From: JAOUEA01 sp963821935
GTDB lineage: Bacteria; Actinomycetota; UBA4738; HRBIN12
Length of the DNA: 64,000 nucleotides
NCBI GenBank assembly: GCA_963821935.1
Contig: CAWGFM010000005.1
Coordinates: 1,364,001 to 1,428,000 of the forward strand
Direction: 5' to 3'
The notes under the pieces are model-generated. The model worked only from the letters and a program-made list of their open reading frames with translations, made no database searches and was not told where the DNA came from. Shown here one piece after another: positions 56,666 through 64,000 of the stretch. Within the stretch, counting starts at the first letter, position 1; each line of letters starts with the position of its first letter. The translations under genes and the position numbers were made by a program.

Positions 56666-57625
56666 TCAGGCCACCCGAACCCTGGGGTCGAGGTAGGCGA
56701 GCAGCAGGTCCGCGACCAGGTTCGCCACGATGACGGCGAACGAGGTGAACAGGAAGATCCCCTGCAGCATCGGCAGATCGTTGCCGTCGATCGCCTCCAC
56801 GGTGAGCGAGCCGATGCCGGGCCAGGAGAACAATGCCTCGATCGTGATGGCGCCCGAGACCACGAACCCAAGGTTCAGCGATATCAACGTCGCGACCGGG
56901 AGCAGGGCGTTGCGCACCGCGTGGTCGCGAAGGACCCGGTGTCGCGGCAGCCCGATCGCGCGGGCGGTCGTCACGAAGTCCTCGTTGAGCACGTCGGTGA
57001 GCGCGGAGCGCATGATCACCACGTACTGGCCCAGCAGGCCCAACGTCAGCGTGATGATGGGCAGCGCCGCGTGTTGCAGGACGTTCCACATGTAGCTGAC
57101 GCCGGTGAGATCGGCTCCCGGATCGGACTTGAGGCCGGTGGGGAAGGCGCCCACCGTGACGGCGAGCAGCCAGATCAACATCATCCCCAGCCAGAACTCC
57201 GGCATCGAATACAGGATCAGCGACCCTTGCGTGATCGCGGTATCGCTGGACCTTCCTCGTCTGGATGCTGCGACCACGCCGAGCCACGAGCCCAGCAGCG
57301 CAGACAGCACCGTGGCCGTCCCGACCAGCAGCAAGGTGTTGGGGACGGCCTCTCGGATCTCGGTCAGCACGGGGCGGCCTGTCGAATAGCTGACGTCGAG
57401 GTCGCCCTGGATGGTGTTGATCGCGTAGATGCGGAACTGGGTGAGAAGACCGGCGTTCAGGCCACGTTCCTCGATCAGGATCTCTGCCTGCTCCTCGGTG
57501 TACCGGGGGTTGCGCCGCAGATCCTGGGCGGGGTCGCTGGCGATGCGGAACAGGAAGAAGTTGAAGATCAGCACGAAGATGAGCGTGCCGAACGCAACCC
57601 CACCCTTGCTCAGCAGCAACCTCAC
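56666..57625 (-). CDS. dppB: Peptide ABC transporter permease (DppB-like)
   Basis: 319 residues; GTG start overlaps the SBP stop (GTGA). N-terminal helix FGTLIFVLIFNFFLFRIA, DLDVSYSTGRPVLTEI, and EAA-type NEDFVTTARAIGLPRHRVL. Membrane channel half. Confidence 0.92.
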   Translation of the reverse strand: MRLLLSKGGVAFGTLIFVLIFNFFLFRIASDPAQDLRRNPRYTEEQAEILIEERGLNAGLLTQFRIYAINTIQGDLDVSYSTGRPVLTEIREAVPNTLLLVGTATVLSALLGSWLGVVAASRRGRSSDTAITQGSLILYSMPEFWLGMMLIWLLAVTVGAFPTGLKSDPGADLTGVSYMWNVLQHAALPIITLTLGLLGQYVVIMRSALTDVLNEDFVTTARAIGLPRHRVLRDHAVRNALLPVATLISLNLGFVVSGAITIEALFSWPGIGSLTVEAIDGNDLPMLQGIFLFTSFAVIVANLVADLLLAYLDPRVRVA

Positions 57626-59539
57626 CGGGCGGAACCCCCGGTCCCGATCCGCTCACCCGGGATCACGGGGGCATCGAGTGGCGCCAGCTCGAGTGGGCCC
57701 GATTCATCGCGTCGCCGGTTCATGCGGGAAACCGCCACCACGGCCACCAGGAAGATGCCCATGCCGATCAGCACGAACGGCGCCCCGGAGTAGTGGGTGG
57801 TCGCTGCGGTGCCCGGCTCGAGGAGCTGCAGTTGCAGCCAGGAGGTCGAGAAGGGGGATCCGTCGGGTTCGGGTGAGGGCCTGTAGCCGGTCCAGGTGTC
57901 GGTTCTCGCCAGCTGGATGGAGGCGTCGTGCACCAGGAAGATGTACGGCGAATCACGAAGGATGATGCGTTCGGCCTGGTGCATCAGGTCGACCCGTTCC
58001 TGGAAGTCGAGCGAGCTCAGCGCCTGTGCCGGCAGCGGGTCGTACTCCTCGAGGATTGCAATAGAAGGTGTCGGACCAGTAGCCGCCACAGAGCGTCACC
58101 TCGAAATTGAAGTCCGGGAACGGGATGTCGCCACCCCAGCCCCACAGGAAGGCGTCGAAGTCCGGCTCGTACTTCTGCGGGTCCTCGGGACTCGCAGCGT
58201 AGTTCCGGTCGATCAGGGAGTCCGAGGTCACGATCGACAGGTCGATCTGGATACCGACGTCCTTGGCCCATGCGACGATCCTGCGGGCCGCGTTCTGGTC
58301 CTCCTGCACCTCGCTCCGCACCAGCATCTCGAACGTGGCTTGCGTGCCGTCCTTCGTGCAGATGCCTCCATCGGGACAGGCCCAGCCGCCTTCCGCCAGG
58401 ATTTGCTTGGCCTTCGCAGGATCGTAGTGGTAGCCGATCTCGGGGTCGTCGGCGTAGCTCTGGTAGTAGCGCTCGTAGAGCGGGGAGATGAAGCCGTTGC
58501 CCACGGTCGCCTGCCCGCTGTACACGGTGTTCACCAGGCTCTCTCGATCGATCGCCCACGCCAGCGCGGTACGGATCGCCTGGTCTTGCACGACCTCGTA
58601 GTTGACGCCCTCGGCGGGTCCCGTGCAGGTGTTCTTGGGATCACCGCCGCCCGGCGGGCACATGTTGAACGCGATCGAGCTGAACCCGGGGATGGGAACG
58701 GCCGCCGCATCGATCGATGGATCGCCTTCGAGCTGGCCGACCCATTTCGGGTCCCCCGCCATGACCGCATCGAGCTGGTTGAGCTGGATGTCACGGAGCT
58801 GGCCTTCCTTGTCGCCGTACTTGACCATCAGGATGCGTTCGATCTCGCCCTTCGGGCCATAGAAGTACTCGTTGGGCGTCAGGATCGTGGTGCCTTTGGG
58901 GTCGTACTCGGTGATGGTGAACGGGCCTGTGCCCACCATGGGACAACATGGCGCGAAGTTGGCGATCTCCTTCAGGTCGAGCTCGCCCCAGATGTGCTCG
59001 GGCAGCATCGGCGTGTAGGCCGACAGCACGCGGGCATCCGGCTTCTTCAAGGTGTAGAGGACGGTGTAGTCGTCGATCTTCTCCATCGTCTCCATGTTGC
59101 TGACGTAGCCGGCCAGCACGTTCTGTTTCGCGTCCCGATAGGTCTCGTACGTGAACACGACGTCGTCGGCGTTGAAGTCCTCACCGTCGTTCCACTTGAC
59201 CCCTTCGCGCAGGTGGAAGGTGTATTGCAGTCCGTCCTCGGAGATCTCGTGGCTGGTCACGAGCGAGTTCTCCAGGTCGGGACCGGCGTCGGAGATCCGC
59301 CAGTTGTAGGGGAACAGGTCGTAGACCTCGGTGAACACGAAGTAGCTGGAGGTCAGCTGTGCCTTGAACGGGTTCAGCTGCGCGTCGAACTTCTGGTCGT
59401 ATCCGATCCGCCAGTCCTTGGACTGCTCGGGCGCCCCCTCGTCCTGGGCGCGTTCACCACCGGCGGCGGTCGTCGCCCCGATCAGGGCGAACAGCATCCC
59501 CACGGTGAGCAGTGCTCGACGCGTTCGAATGCGCGCCAC
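57622..59539 (-). CDS. dppA: Peptide-binding protein (SBP_bac_5) interrupted by a frameshift
   Basis: First gene of the operon; would bind oligopeptides outside the membrane. GTG 59539 starts a signal peptide (ALLTVGMLFALIGATTAAGG). The body reads normally (GYDQKFDAQLNPF to WSDTFYCNP) until about 58055, then the family sequence resumes in another frame (EEYDPLPAQALSSLDFQERV) to a C-terminal membrane anchor (FVLIGMGIFLVAVVAVSRM). One extra C (or two missing bases) near 58050-58060 explains it. Intact except for this. True decay would make the importer useless, so an assembly error is at least as likely. Confidence 0.82.
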
Positions 59540-59616
59540 GGTGTACCCCCAGTGGTCAAGGTTGGGGGGATGGTAGTCGGTCGATCGTGCAGCGGTAAAG
59601 CCAAGGCGACGATCGG

Positions 59617-59910
59617 TCAGCGCGAGGGTGTCGAGGCGATCGACGGCCCACGCTCGTTGCGACGCATGCAGACCGAGCACAGATCGCCGCTGTTGTAGAC
59701 GCTCAACCGCGTCTGGCACCCCGCGCCCACGCAGGTACGGCCGGCCGGCATCGTGGCCCGGCGCGCGGCGCGGGGACGCATGCCCTGTTTGCGCAGCCGC
59801 TGACAGGGCGGGCACCACCGGCTCGAGCCGAAATGTCCGCAGGGCCGAACGTCATGGCACATGGGGCACTCCCGGAACCCCATGCATGGGCACTGCGGGA
59901 AATCGTCCAC
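59617..59910 (-). CDS. Cys-rich zinc-ribbon protein
   Basis: 97 residues from GTG 59910. At least four Cys pairs: QCPCMGFRECPMC, VRPCGHF, RWCPPCQRLR, then CVGAGC and LCSVCMRR. Likely binds two or three zinc ions; basic linker between. Unrecognised family. A longer frame upstream overlaps mmuM and is rejected. Confidence 0.6.
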   Translation of the reverse strand: MDDFPQCPCMGFRECPMCHDVRPCGHFGSSRWCPPCQRLRKQGMRPRAARRATMPAGRTCVGAGCQTRLSVYNSGDLCSVCMRRNERGPSIASTPSR

Positions 59911-59962
59911 ACCACCAGGGTAGCTTCGCGGCGACCGACCGCGGGGATGGACGGTCGTCGCG

Positions 59963-60871
59963 TCATGCGGGGCGCGCCATCGCGCCCGCCAGCGCCTCGA
60001 TCGCATCCACGCCGAAGCCGCAACAGCCACCCACCCAATCGGCTCCTTCTCCGATCCAGGCGGGAGCTGCGTGGGCGAGCGCGACCGGGTCGTGGGTGAG
60101 CCCGCTGTTCCATCGGCGTTGGGCGGCGTTCCATCGGCCTCCGGCGTTGGGGTAGACGACGGCAGGAAGCGTGGTCGATCGCCGGAGCCGCTGAAGGAGC
60201 GGGGAAACGAACCGTCCGGGTGTGCAGTTGACACCCACGGCGATCACCGAGGGGATCGACCCAGCGATACGCGCGGCGGTCTCGATCGGTGTGCCGTCGG
60301 CGATATGCCGGCCGTCCCGGCAGCTGAAGCTGACCCAGGCGGGGGTCTCGGGGACCTCACCCAAGACGGCGGCGAGCGCCTCCGTCTCCGGCAGGGACGG
60401 GATCGTCTCCACGGCGAACAGATCGGGCTCGGCGCTGGCGAGCACCATGGTTCGGGCTCGGTGGAACTCGGTGAGCCGCTCGATGGACGTGTCGCCGTAG
60501 TCGCCGGTGTACTCGGAACCGTCGGCGAGCGTGGCCCCGAACGGTCCGATCGACGCGGCGACCATGAGATCGGGGCCGGCACCGGCGGAGGCGCTCCGAG
60601 TGGCGCTGCCGGCGGCCTCGCGCGCCAGCGCGACCGCCCGCCGCATCAGGTCCTCGCCACGGGCGCGGTCGATCCCGCGGGCGGCGAAACCGTCGGCACT
60701 TGCCTGATAGGTCGCCGTGATCGCGACCTGCGCACCGGCGTCGAAGTAGTCGCGATGGACGGCGCCGATCTGGGCGGGGTCATCGATGAGCAGCCGCGCC
60801 GACCACAGGAGATCACCGAGATCCTGGCCCCGCCGCTCGAGTTCTGTGGCGAGGCCGCCGTCCAGCAGCAC
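59963..60871 (-). CDS. mmuM: Homocysteine S-methyltransferase
   Basis: 302 residues. Zinc Cys in VGVNCTPGRF and GGCCG; front LLDGGLATELERRG is the family start. Methylates homocysteine, often from S-methylmethionine. GTG 60871 is the first start after an in-frame stop. It lies 8 bases after the broken META gene. Confidence 0.9.
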   Translation of the reverse strand: MLLDGGLATELERRGQDLGDLLWSARLLIDDPAQIGAVHRDYFDAGAQVAITATYQASADGFAARGIDRARGEDLMRRAVALAREAAGSATRSASAGAGPDLMVAASIGPFGATLADGSEYTGDYGDTSIERLTEFHRARTMVLASAEPDLFAVETIPSLPETEALAAVLGEVPETPAWVSFSCRDGRHIADGTPIETAARIAGSIPSVIAVGVNCTPGRFVSPLLQRLRRSTTLPAVVYPNAGGRWNAAQRRWNSGLTHDPVALAHAAPAWIGEGADWVGGCCGFGVDAIEALAGAMARPA

Positions 60872-60878
60872 GGGCGGA

Positions 60879-61299
60879 TCAGGGGCCGGGAGCGTAGGTC
60901 ACCTCGACGGTACCGGTGGTGTTCAGCAGCTGGAAGGACGACCCGGAGAACGTCCACGATACGTGAGCCTTCCAGGGCGGCGACATAGGCCTGCTCCTGA
61001 CCTTGCAGCTCCGGTTCACACGCCACCTTGGTGGTGGCGACAGGCCCGATCTGGATCGCGTCGCCGGTGATCGAGTATGTGGTCATGTACCGGTTGCATC
61101 CGGTGGAGCCGCTGAGCGTTCCGTCCGCGCCGAACTCCGCGGTGATGGTGCTGCCTTCGGCGGGTGTCGTCATGGCCTGTGGATCATCGACCGGGCCGTC
61201 GCGATAGACGGTGACGACCCAGGAGAGTCCGGTGATGGGCGGCGCGGCGTCGGCGGTGAACCGCAGCAGCTCGCCGCCGTCGCCATCGAACAACGTCAA
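60879..61299 (-). pseudogene. META-domain (HslJ-like) gene with frameshift
   Basis: META hallmark ITGLSWVVTVYRDG, GTLSGSTGCNRYMTTYSITG and VATTKVACEP are clear. After ALEGSRIV near 60960 the domain continues in another frame (WTFSGSSFQLLNTTGTVEVT) to a stop at 60879. The N-terminus is also doubtful: TTG 61299 follows TLTLFDGDGGELLRF of a preceding repeat, with a stop just upstream. Likely exported lipoprotein in its intact form. Confidence 0.7.
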
Positions 61300-61442
61300 C
61301 GTGTTTCCGTCGATCCGCCGTCAGAGCCCGAACAGGTGAGCGTCATGCCGACCATGCTCAACGAGATCACGGACCACGTCATCCGTGAGCGTGTCGAGCC
61401 GATCGTGCGACGCACCATGCAGACACGCTAGCCTCCTCACTC

Positions 61443-63422
61443 ATGGCACGCACGGTGTTCGGTCCGAAGGACGCATTGAAGCAGGTGCTCATCACGGGCG
61501 CCACGGTCTCGCCCGACGGCGACTCGGTCGTCTACACGAAGCGGACGATCGAGAAGGGCAAGGAGCGATCCCGCCTGTGGCGTGTGCCGATCGGTGGCGG
61601 CCGGCCCGAACGCCTCACCACCGCCGCCGCGAGCGACACCGATCCTCGGTTCTCACCCGACGGCCGGTCGGTCCTGTTCACCTCCGATCGACGCCACGAC
61701 GACGACGACCCCAAGAAGGAGCCCAAGGGCCAGCTCTGGGTCTTGCCGGTCGCCGGCGGCGAACCACGACGCCTCGCGCCGCTGCCCGAAGGCGGCGGGA
61801 GCGGGATCTGGTCGCCCGATGGATCGCAGATCGTGTGTCTCGGCTCCTCCGGTACGCAACGGTTCCTGGTGGGGAAGGCCGACAAGCAGGTCGCGAGGCA
61901 CATCACCGAGTTCACCTGGCGGCTCGACGGGGACGGGATCCGTGATCAATTCACGAGCGCGTGGGTGGTGCCCGCTTCGGGCGGTGGCAAGCCCGTTCGC
62001 GTCTCGCCGCCGGACGCCGAGGTCTCGCAGGCGTTCTGGTCTCCGGATGGCGCACGGATCGGGTTCCTCGCCGATCGCAGTGACCAGGCTTGGTACCTCG
62101 AGGCACCGACGCTCTGGTCGATGCCCTCCTCGGGCAAAGGATCGCCTCGTCCACTGGCGGACTTCGACGGCTACGCGATCGTGGCGAACTGGGTCGGCCA
62201 GCGCGAGATCGTGTTCACAGGTCTGTCGGAGCGCTCGGTGCCGTGGCGCAACGTCGAGCTGTTCGTGGCCGAGGGGGCCGGTCGCGCGGTTCGCCGCCTG
62301 GCGTTCGACGAAACCATCTCGTTGTCGGGCATGATCTGGTCCGAGCTGGCCCCTTCGCTGGACGACGTGCCACCGATACCGCTCGGCGGCGGACGCTGGG
62401 TGTTGATGGGCCACGAGCTCGGAACCGCGAGCGCCTACCTGGTCGATGGGGGCGGAGGACTCACGGCGCTCACCGACCGACGGCTGGAGGTTGCAGGCGT
62501 CGTGGAGGGTGGTGGGCGGCTCGTCGCCGTGGCATGTGAGGAGGGCGATGCCGCGGAGCTCTACGAGCTCGACCCCGACGCTCCGGGCGAGGCCCGCAGG
62601 ATCACGCGGGACGGGGCGCGCTGGTTCGCTCCGTTCCACCACGCGGTCACGGAGGAGGTCAGCGTTCCCAGGCGGCGCGTTCGCGATGTACAGGCGTGGC
62701 TCACCCGAGCGACCGGGCGTCGAGGGGCTGACCGGAGACCGATGATCCTGCACGTGCACGGCGGACCGTACGGCGCCACCGGCCCGACCCCGCTGTTCGA
62801 AGACCTCATCTTGGCCGAAACCGGGTTCCACGTGCTGGCGCCCAACCCGGCCGGGTCCACCGGGTTCGGTGAGTACTATGCGCGCTCATTGTTCGGACGG
62901 TGGGGCGTGCCCGATACCGCCGACCTGATGGCCTCGATCGATTGGGCCGTCGCGGAAGGGATCGCCGACCCCGATCGCATCGGTGTGCTGGGTCTTTCGT
63001 ACGGCGGCTATATGGTGCATCACCTGCTGGCCACGCACCCCGGACGGTTCAAGGCCGCGGTGAGCGAGAACCCGTTCACGAGTGCGTTCGCCGACCTTGG
63101 CGCCGGTGATTCCGGCCACCTGATGGCCGAGGAGACCGGCGTCGGTCCGTGGCCCGATGACATGGACGGCTGGCTCGCGATCTCACCGGCGATGAAGATC
63201 CACCGCAACCGGGCGCCGTTGCTGCTGTTGCAATCCGACAGCGATGTCCGGTGTCCGCCGGTGCACAGCGAGATCGCGTTCGCGATCCTGCGACCGCGTG
63301 GCGTGACGGTCGAGATGGTTCGCTACCCGGAGGAGTCGCACGTCATGCTCGTGAACGGGCGGCCCGACCGCCGCGTCGATCGCCTCGAGCGCATCGTGGG
63401 CTGGTTCTCCGAGTACCTGTAG
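61443..63422 (+). CDS. S9-family prolyl oligopeptidase-like peptidase
   Basis: 659 residues, cytoplasmic. N-terminal beta-propeller with PDG blades (DPRFSPDGRSVLFTSDRR, IWSPDGSQIVC), C-terminal alpha/beta hydrolase: nucleophile GLSYGGYM, Asp in QSDSDVRCPP, His in PEESHVM. Acylaminoacyl-peptidase/DPP group. ATG 61443. Confidence 0.93.
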   Translation: MARTVFGPKDALKQVLITGATVSPDGDSVVYTKRTIEKGKERSRLWRVPIGGGRPERLTTAAASDTDPRFSPDGRSVLFTSDRRHDDDDPKKEPKGQLWVLPVAGGEPRRLAPLPEGGGSGIWSPDGSQIVCLGSSGTQRFLVGKADKQVARHITEFTWRLDGDGIRDQFTSAWVVPASGGGKPVRVSPPDAEVSQAFWSPDGARIGFLADRSDQAWYLEAPTLWSMPSSGKGSPRPLADFDGYAIVANWVGQREIVFTGLSERSVPWRNVELFVAEGAGRAVRRLAFDETISLSGMIWSELAPSLDDVPPIPLGGGRWVLMGHELGTASAYLVDGGGGLTALTDRRLEVAGVVEGGGRLVAVACEEGDAAELYELDPDAPGEARRITRDGARWFAPFHHAVTEEVSVPRRRVRDVQAWLTRATGRRGADRRPMILHVHGGPYGATGPTPLFEDLILAETGFHVLAPNPAGSTGFGEYYARSLFGRWGVPDTADLMASIDWAVAEGIADPDRIGVLGLSYGGYMVHHLLATHPGRFKAAVSENPFTSAFADLGAGDSGHLMAEETGVGPWPDDMDGWLAISPAMKIHRNRAPLLLLQSDSDVRCPPVHSEIAFAILRPRGVTVEMVRYPEESHVMLVNGRPDRRVDRLERIVGWFSEYL

Positions 63423-63443
63423 CCCGACCAGCGCAGCCTGAGG

Positions 63444-63704
63444 TCAGCTCTCCTGCGCGGTGCGCTGGGTGCGCAGCTTGTAGTACGCGCGCTCCACCAT
63501 GAACCGGGAATCGGGCGACGACGGGTCGGCGATCGCGCTCTTGAGCCATGCCTTCAACTCGTCGACCTCGACGGCTTCGGCGTTCAAACGGCTGGGGCGC
63601 GTGAACCGCTTCCCCTTCACCATCGGAGCGAGCAGCTCCGATGCCTCATCGAGTCTGCCTTCTTCGACCAACTGAAGCGCCGTTTCGAGCTTGGCGGCGT
63701 CGAT
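63444..63704 (-). CDS. Small helical (TPR-like) protein, start uncertain
   Basis: About 80-87 residues: AKLETALQLVEEGRLDEASE, then DELKAWLKSAIADPSSPDSR. One TPR-like hairpin. No ATG, GTG at the head; AAAGGGGGG stands before an ATC at 63704, the next real start is TTG 63671. It overlaps the helicase tail in another frame, or marks a frameshift. Confidence 0.45.
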   Translation of the reverse strand: MDAAKLETALQLVEEGRLDEASELLAPMVKGKRFTRPSRLNAEAVEVDELKAWLKSAIADPSSPDSRFMVERAYYKLRTQRTAQES

Positions 63705-64000
63705 GTGTGTTCCCCCCTTTCGGCGAGCCGTGCGAACCGGGCTTCCGAGCGGACGAACCCGGAGCGGGGGAACGCGAGAGTCCGGCTCGCTCGAACTCCG
63801 CGTGCAGATGCAGCCGCTTCGCGATGCGGCCCACGTCCAGTCGTTGGTCCGGCGTGACGAAGGTAACGCCTTCGCCGCCGCGTCCGGCGCGGGCGGTTCG
63901 CCCGACGCGGTGGACGTAGGCTTTGTCATCAGCGGGCGCATCGAAGTTGATCACGTGGGTGATGTCGACCAGGTCGATGCCGCGCGCCGCGACGTCGGTC
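63646..64000 (-). CDS. DEAD-box RNA helicase, C-terminal end (partial)
   Basis: The window holds the last ~118 codons; the gene starts beyond 64000. Motif V TDVAARGIDLVDITH and motif VI HRVGRTARAGRGG are present, then a basic tail (SARKPGSHGSPKGGNTHRRR). ATP-dependent RNA unwinding, RhlE/DbpA-like. Confidence 0.9.
   Translation of the reverse strand, partial: TDVAARGIDLVDITHVINFDAPADDKAYVHRVGRTARAGRGGEGVTFVTPDQRLDVGRIAKRLHLHAEFERAGLSRSPAPGSSARKPGSHGSPKGGNTHRRRQARNGASVGRRRQTR

Noticed and set aside
57896..59698. 600-codon open frame on the plus strand
   Set aside because: It is antisense to the peptide-binding protein gene, whose family motifs are clear; high G+C makes such long shadow frames common.

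Overview
The window is a high-G+C, gene-dense stretch of a chromosome that looks like a monoderm actinobacterium (Actinomycetota) outside the well-known genera. The pointers are: a Tad/Flp pilus cluster in the order seen in mycobacteria (CpaE/TadZ, TadA ATPase, TadB, TadC, DUF4244 pilin, TadE, TadG-like), a DUF5318 gene beside a class A penicillin-binding protein, a deazaflavin (F420)-type oxidoreductase, an ArsC with the extra helical N-terminal domain, a FdxA-type seven-iron ferredoxin, full menaquinone genes, and frequent GTG starts with 4-base stop/start overlaps. I see no prophage, insertion sequence or CRISPR array. One tRNA is present, and it is a selenocysteine tRNA.

Layout. 0.1-4.4 kb: arsenate reductase, a class III nucleotide cyclase, a CopB-like metal ATPase, ferredoxin and tRNA-Sec. 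4.6-10.1 kb: PadR regulator, HAD phosphatase, and an OmpR/EnvZ-type two-component system followed by two secreted Ser/Gly/Asp-rich low-complexity proteins. 10.2-17.1 kb: cell-wall and surface functions, with two paralogous proteins that join an FtsX/MacB-like extracytoplasmic region to a VanY-type peptidase, a Tat-exported beta-lactamase-like hydrolase, a methyltransferase, a CysO/MoaD-like ubiquitin-fold protein and an Asp-box propeller. 17.2-21.2 kb: a giant cyclase-ATPase-TPR signalling protein and a companion. 21.5-26.5 kb: Tad pilus operon. 26.5-28.1 kb: ClpP, and an SRPBCC/ArsR pair preceded by two matching palindromes. 28.2-38.3 kb: envelope genes (DUF983, cupin, DUF5318, PBP1A), a NarL-type two-component system and two polyprenol-type glycosyltransferases. 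38.3-47.9 kb: menaquinone synthesis (merR-menG-menF facing menB-menA-menD, then menE) with a secreted endonuclease/exonuclease-fold protein between. 48-53.5 kb: a transporter fused to a cyclic-nucleotide-binding domain, a NYN-LOTUS protein, a wrecked TMEM175 channel gene and small accessory genes. 53.5-59.5 kb: a complete oligopeptide/dipeptide ABC transporter operon. 59.6-64 kb: zinc-ribbon protein, homocysteine methyltransferase, broken META-domain gene, S9 peptidase and the end of a DEAD-box helicase.

How it fits together. A cyclic-nucleotide theme recurs: two class III cyclases, a transporter with an intact phosphate-binding cassette, and a GTGA-N6-TCAC palindrome (CRP/GlxR-like) between the cyclase-ATPase operon and the pilus operon. 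A second theme is envelope maintenance and extracytoplasmic sensing. The most distinctive architectures are the pair of FtsX-like/VanY fusions and the operon joining one of them to a ubiquitin-like protein with a tail after its di-glycine. Four genes carry apparent frameshifts (peptide-binding protein, its ATPase partner's C-terminus, META protein, TMEM175); these may be true decay or assembly error, and raw reads would decide.
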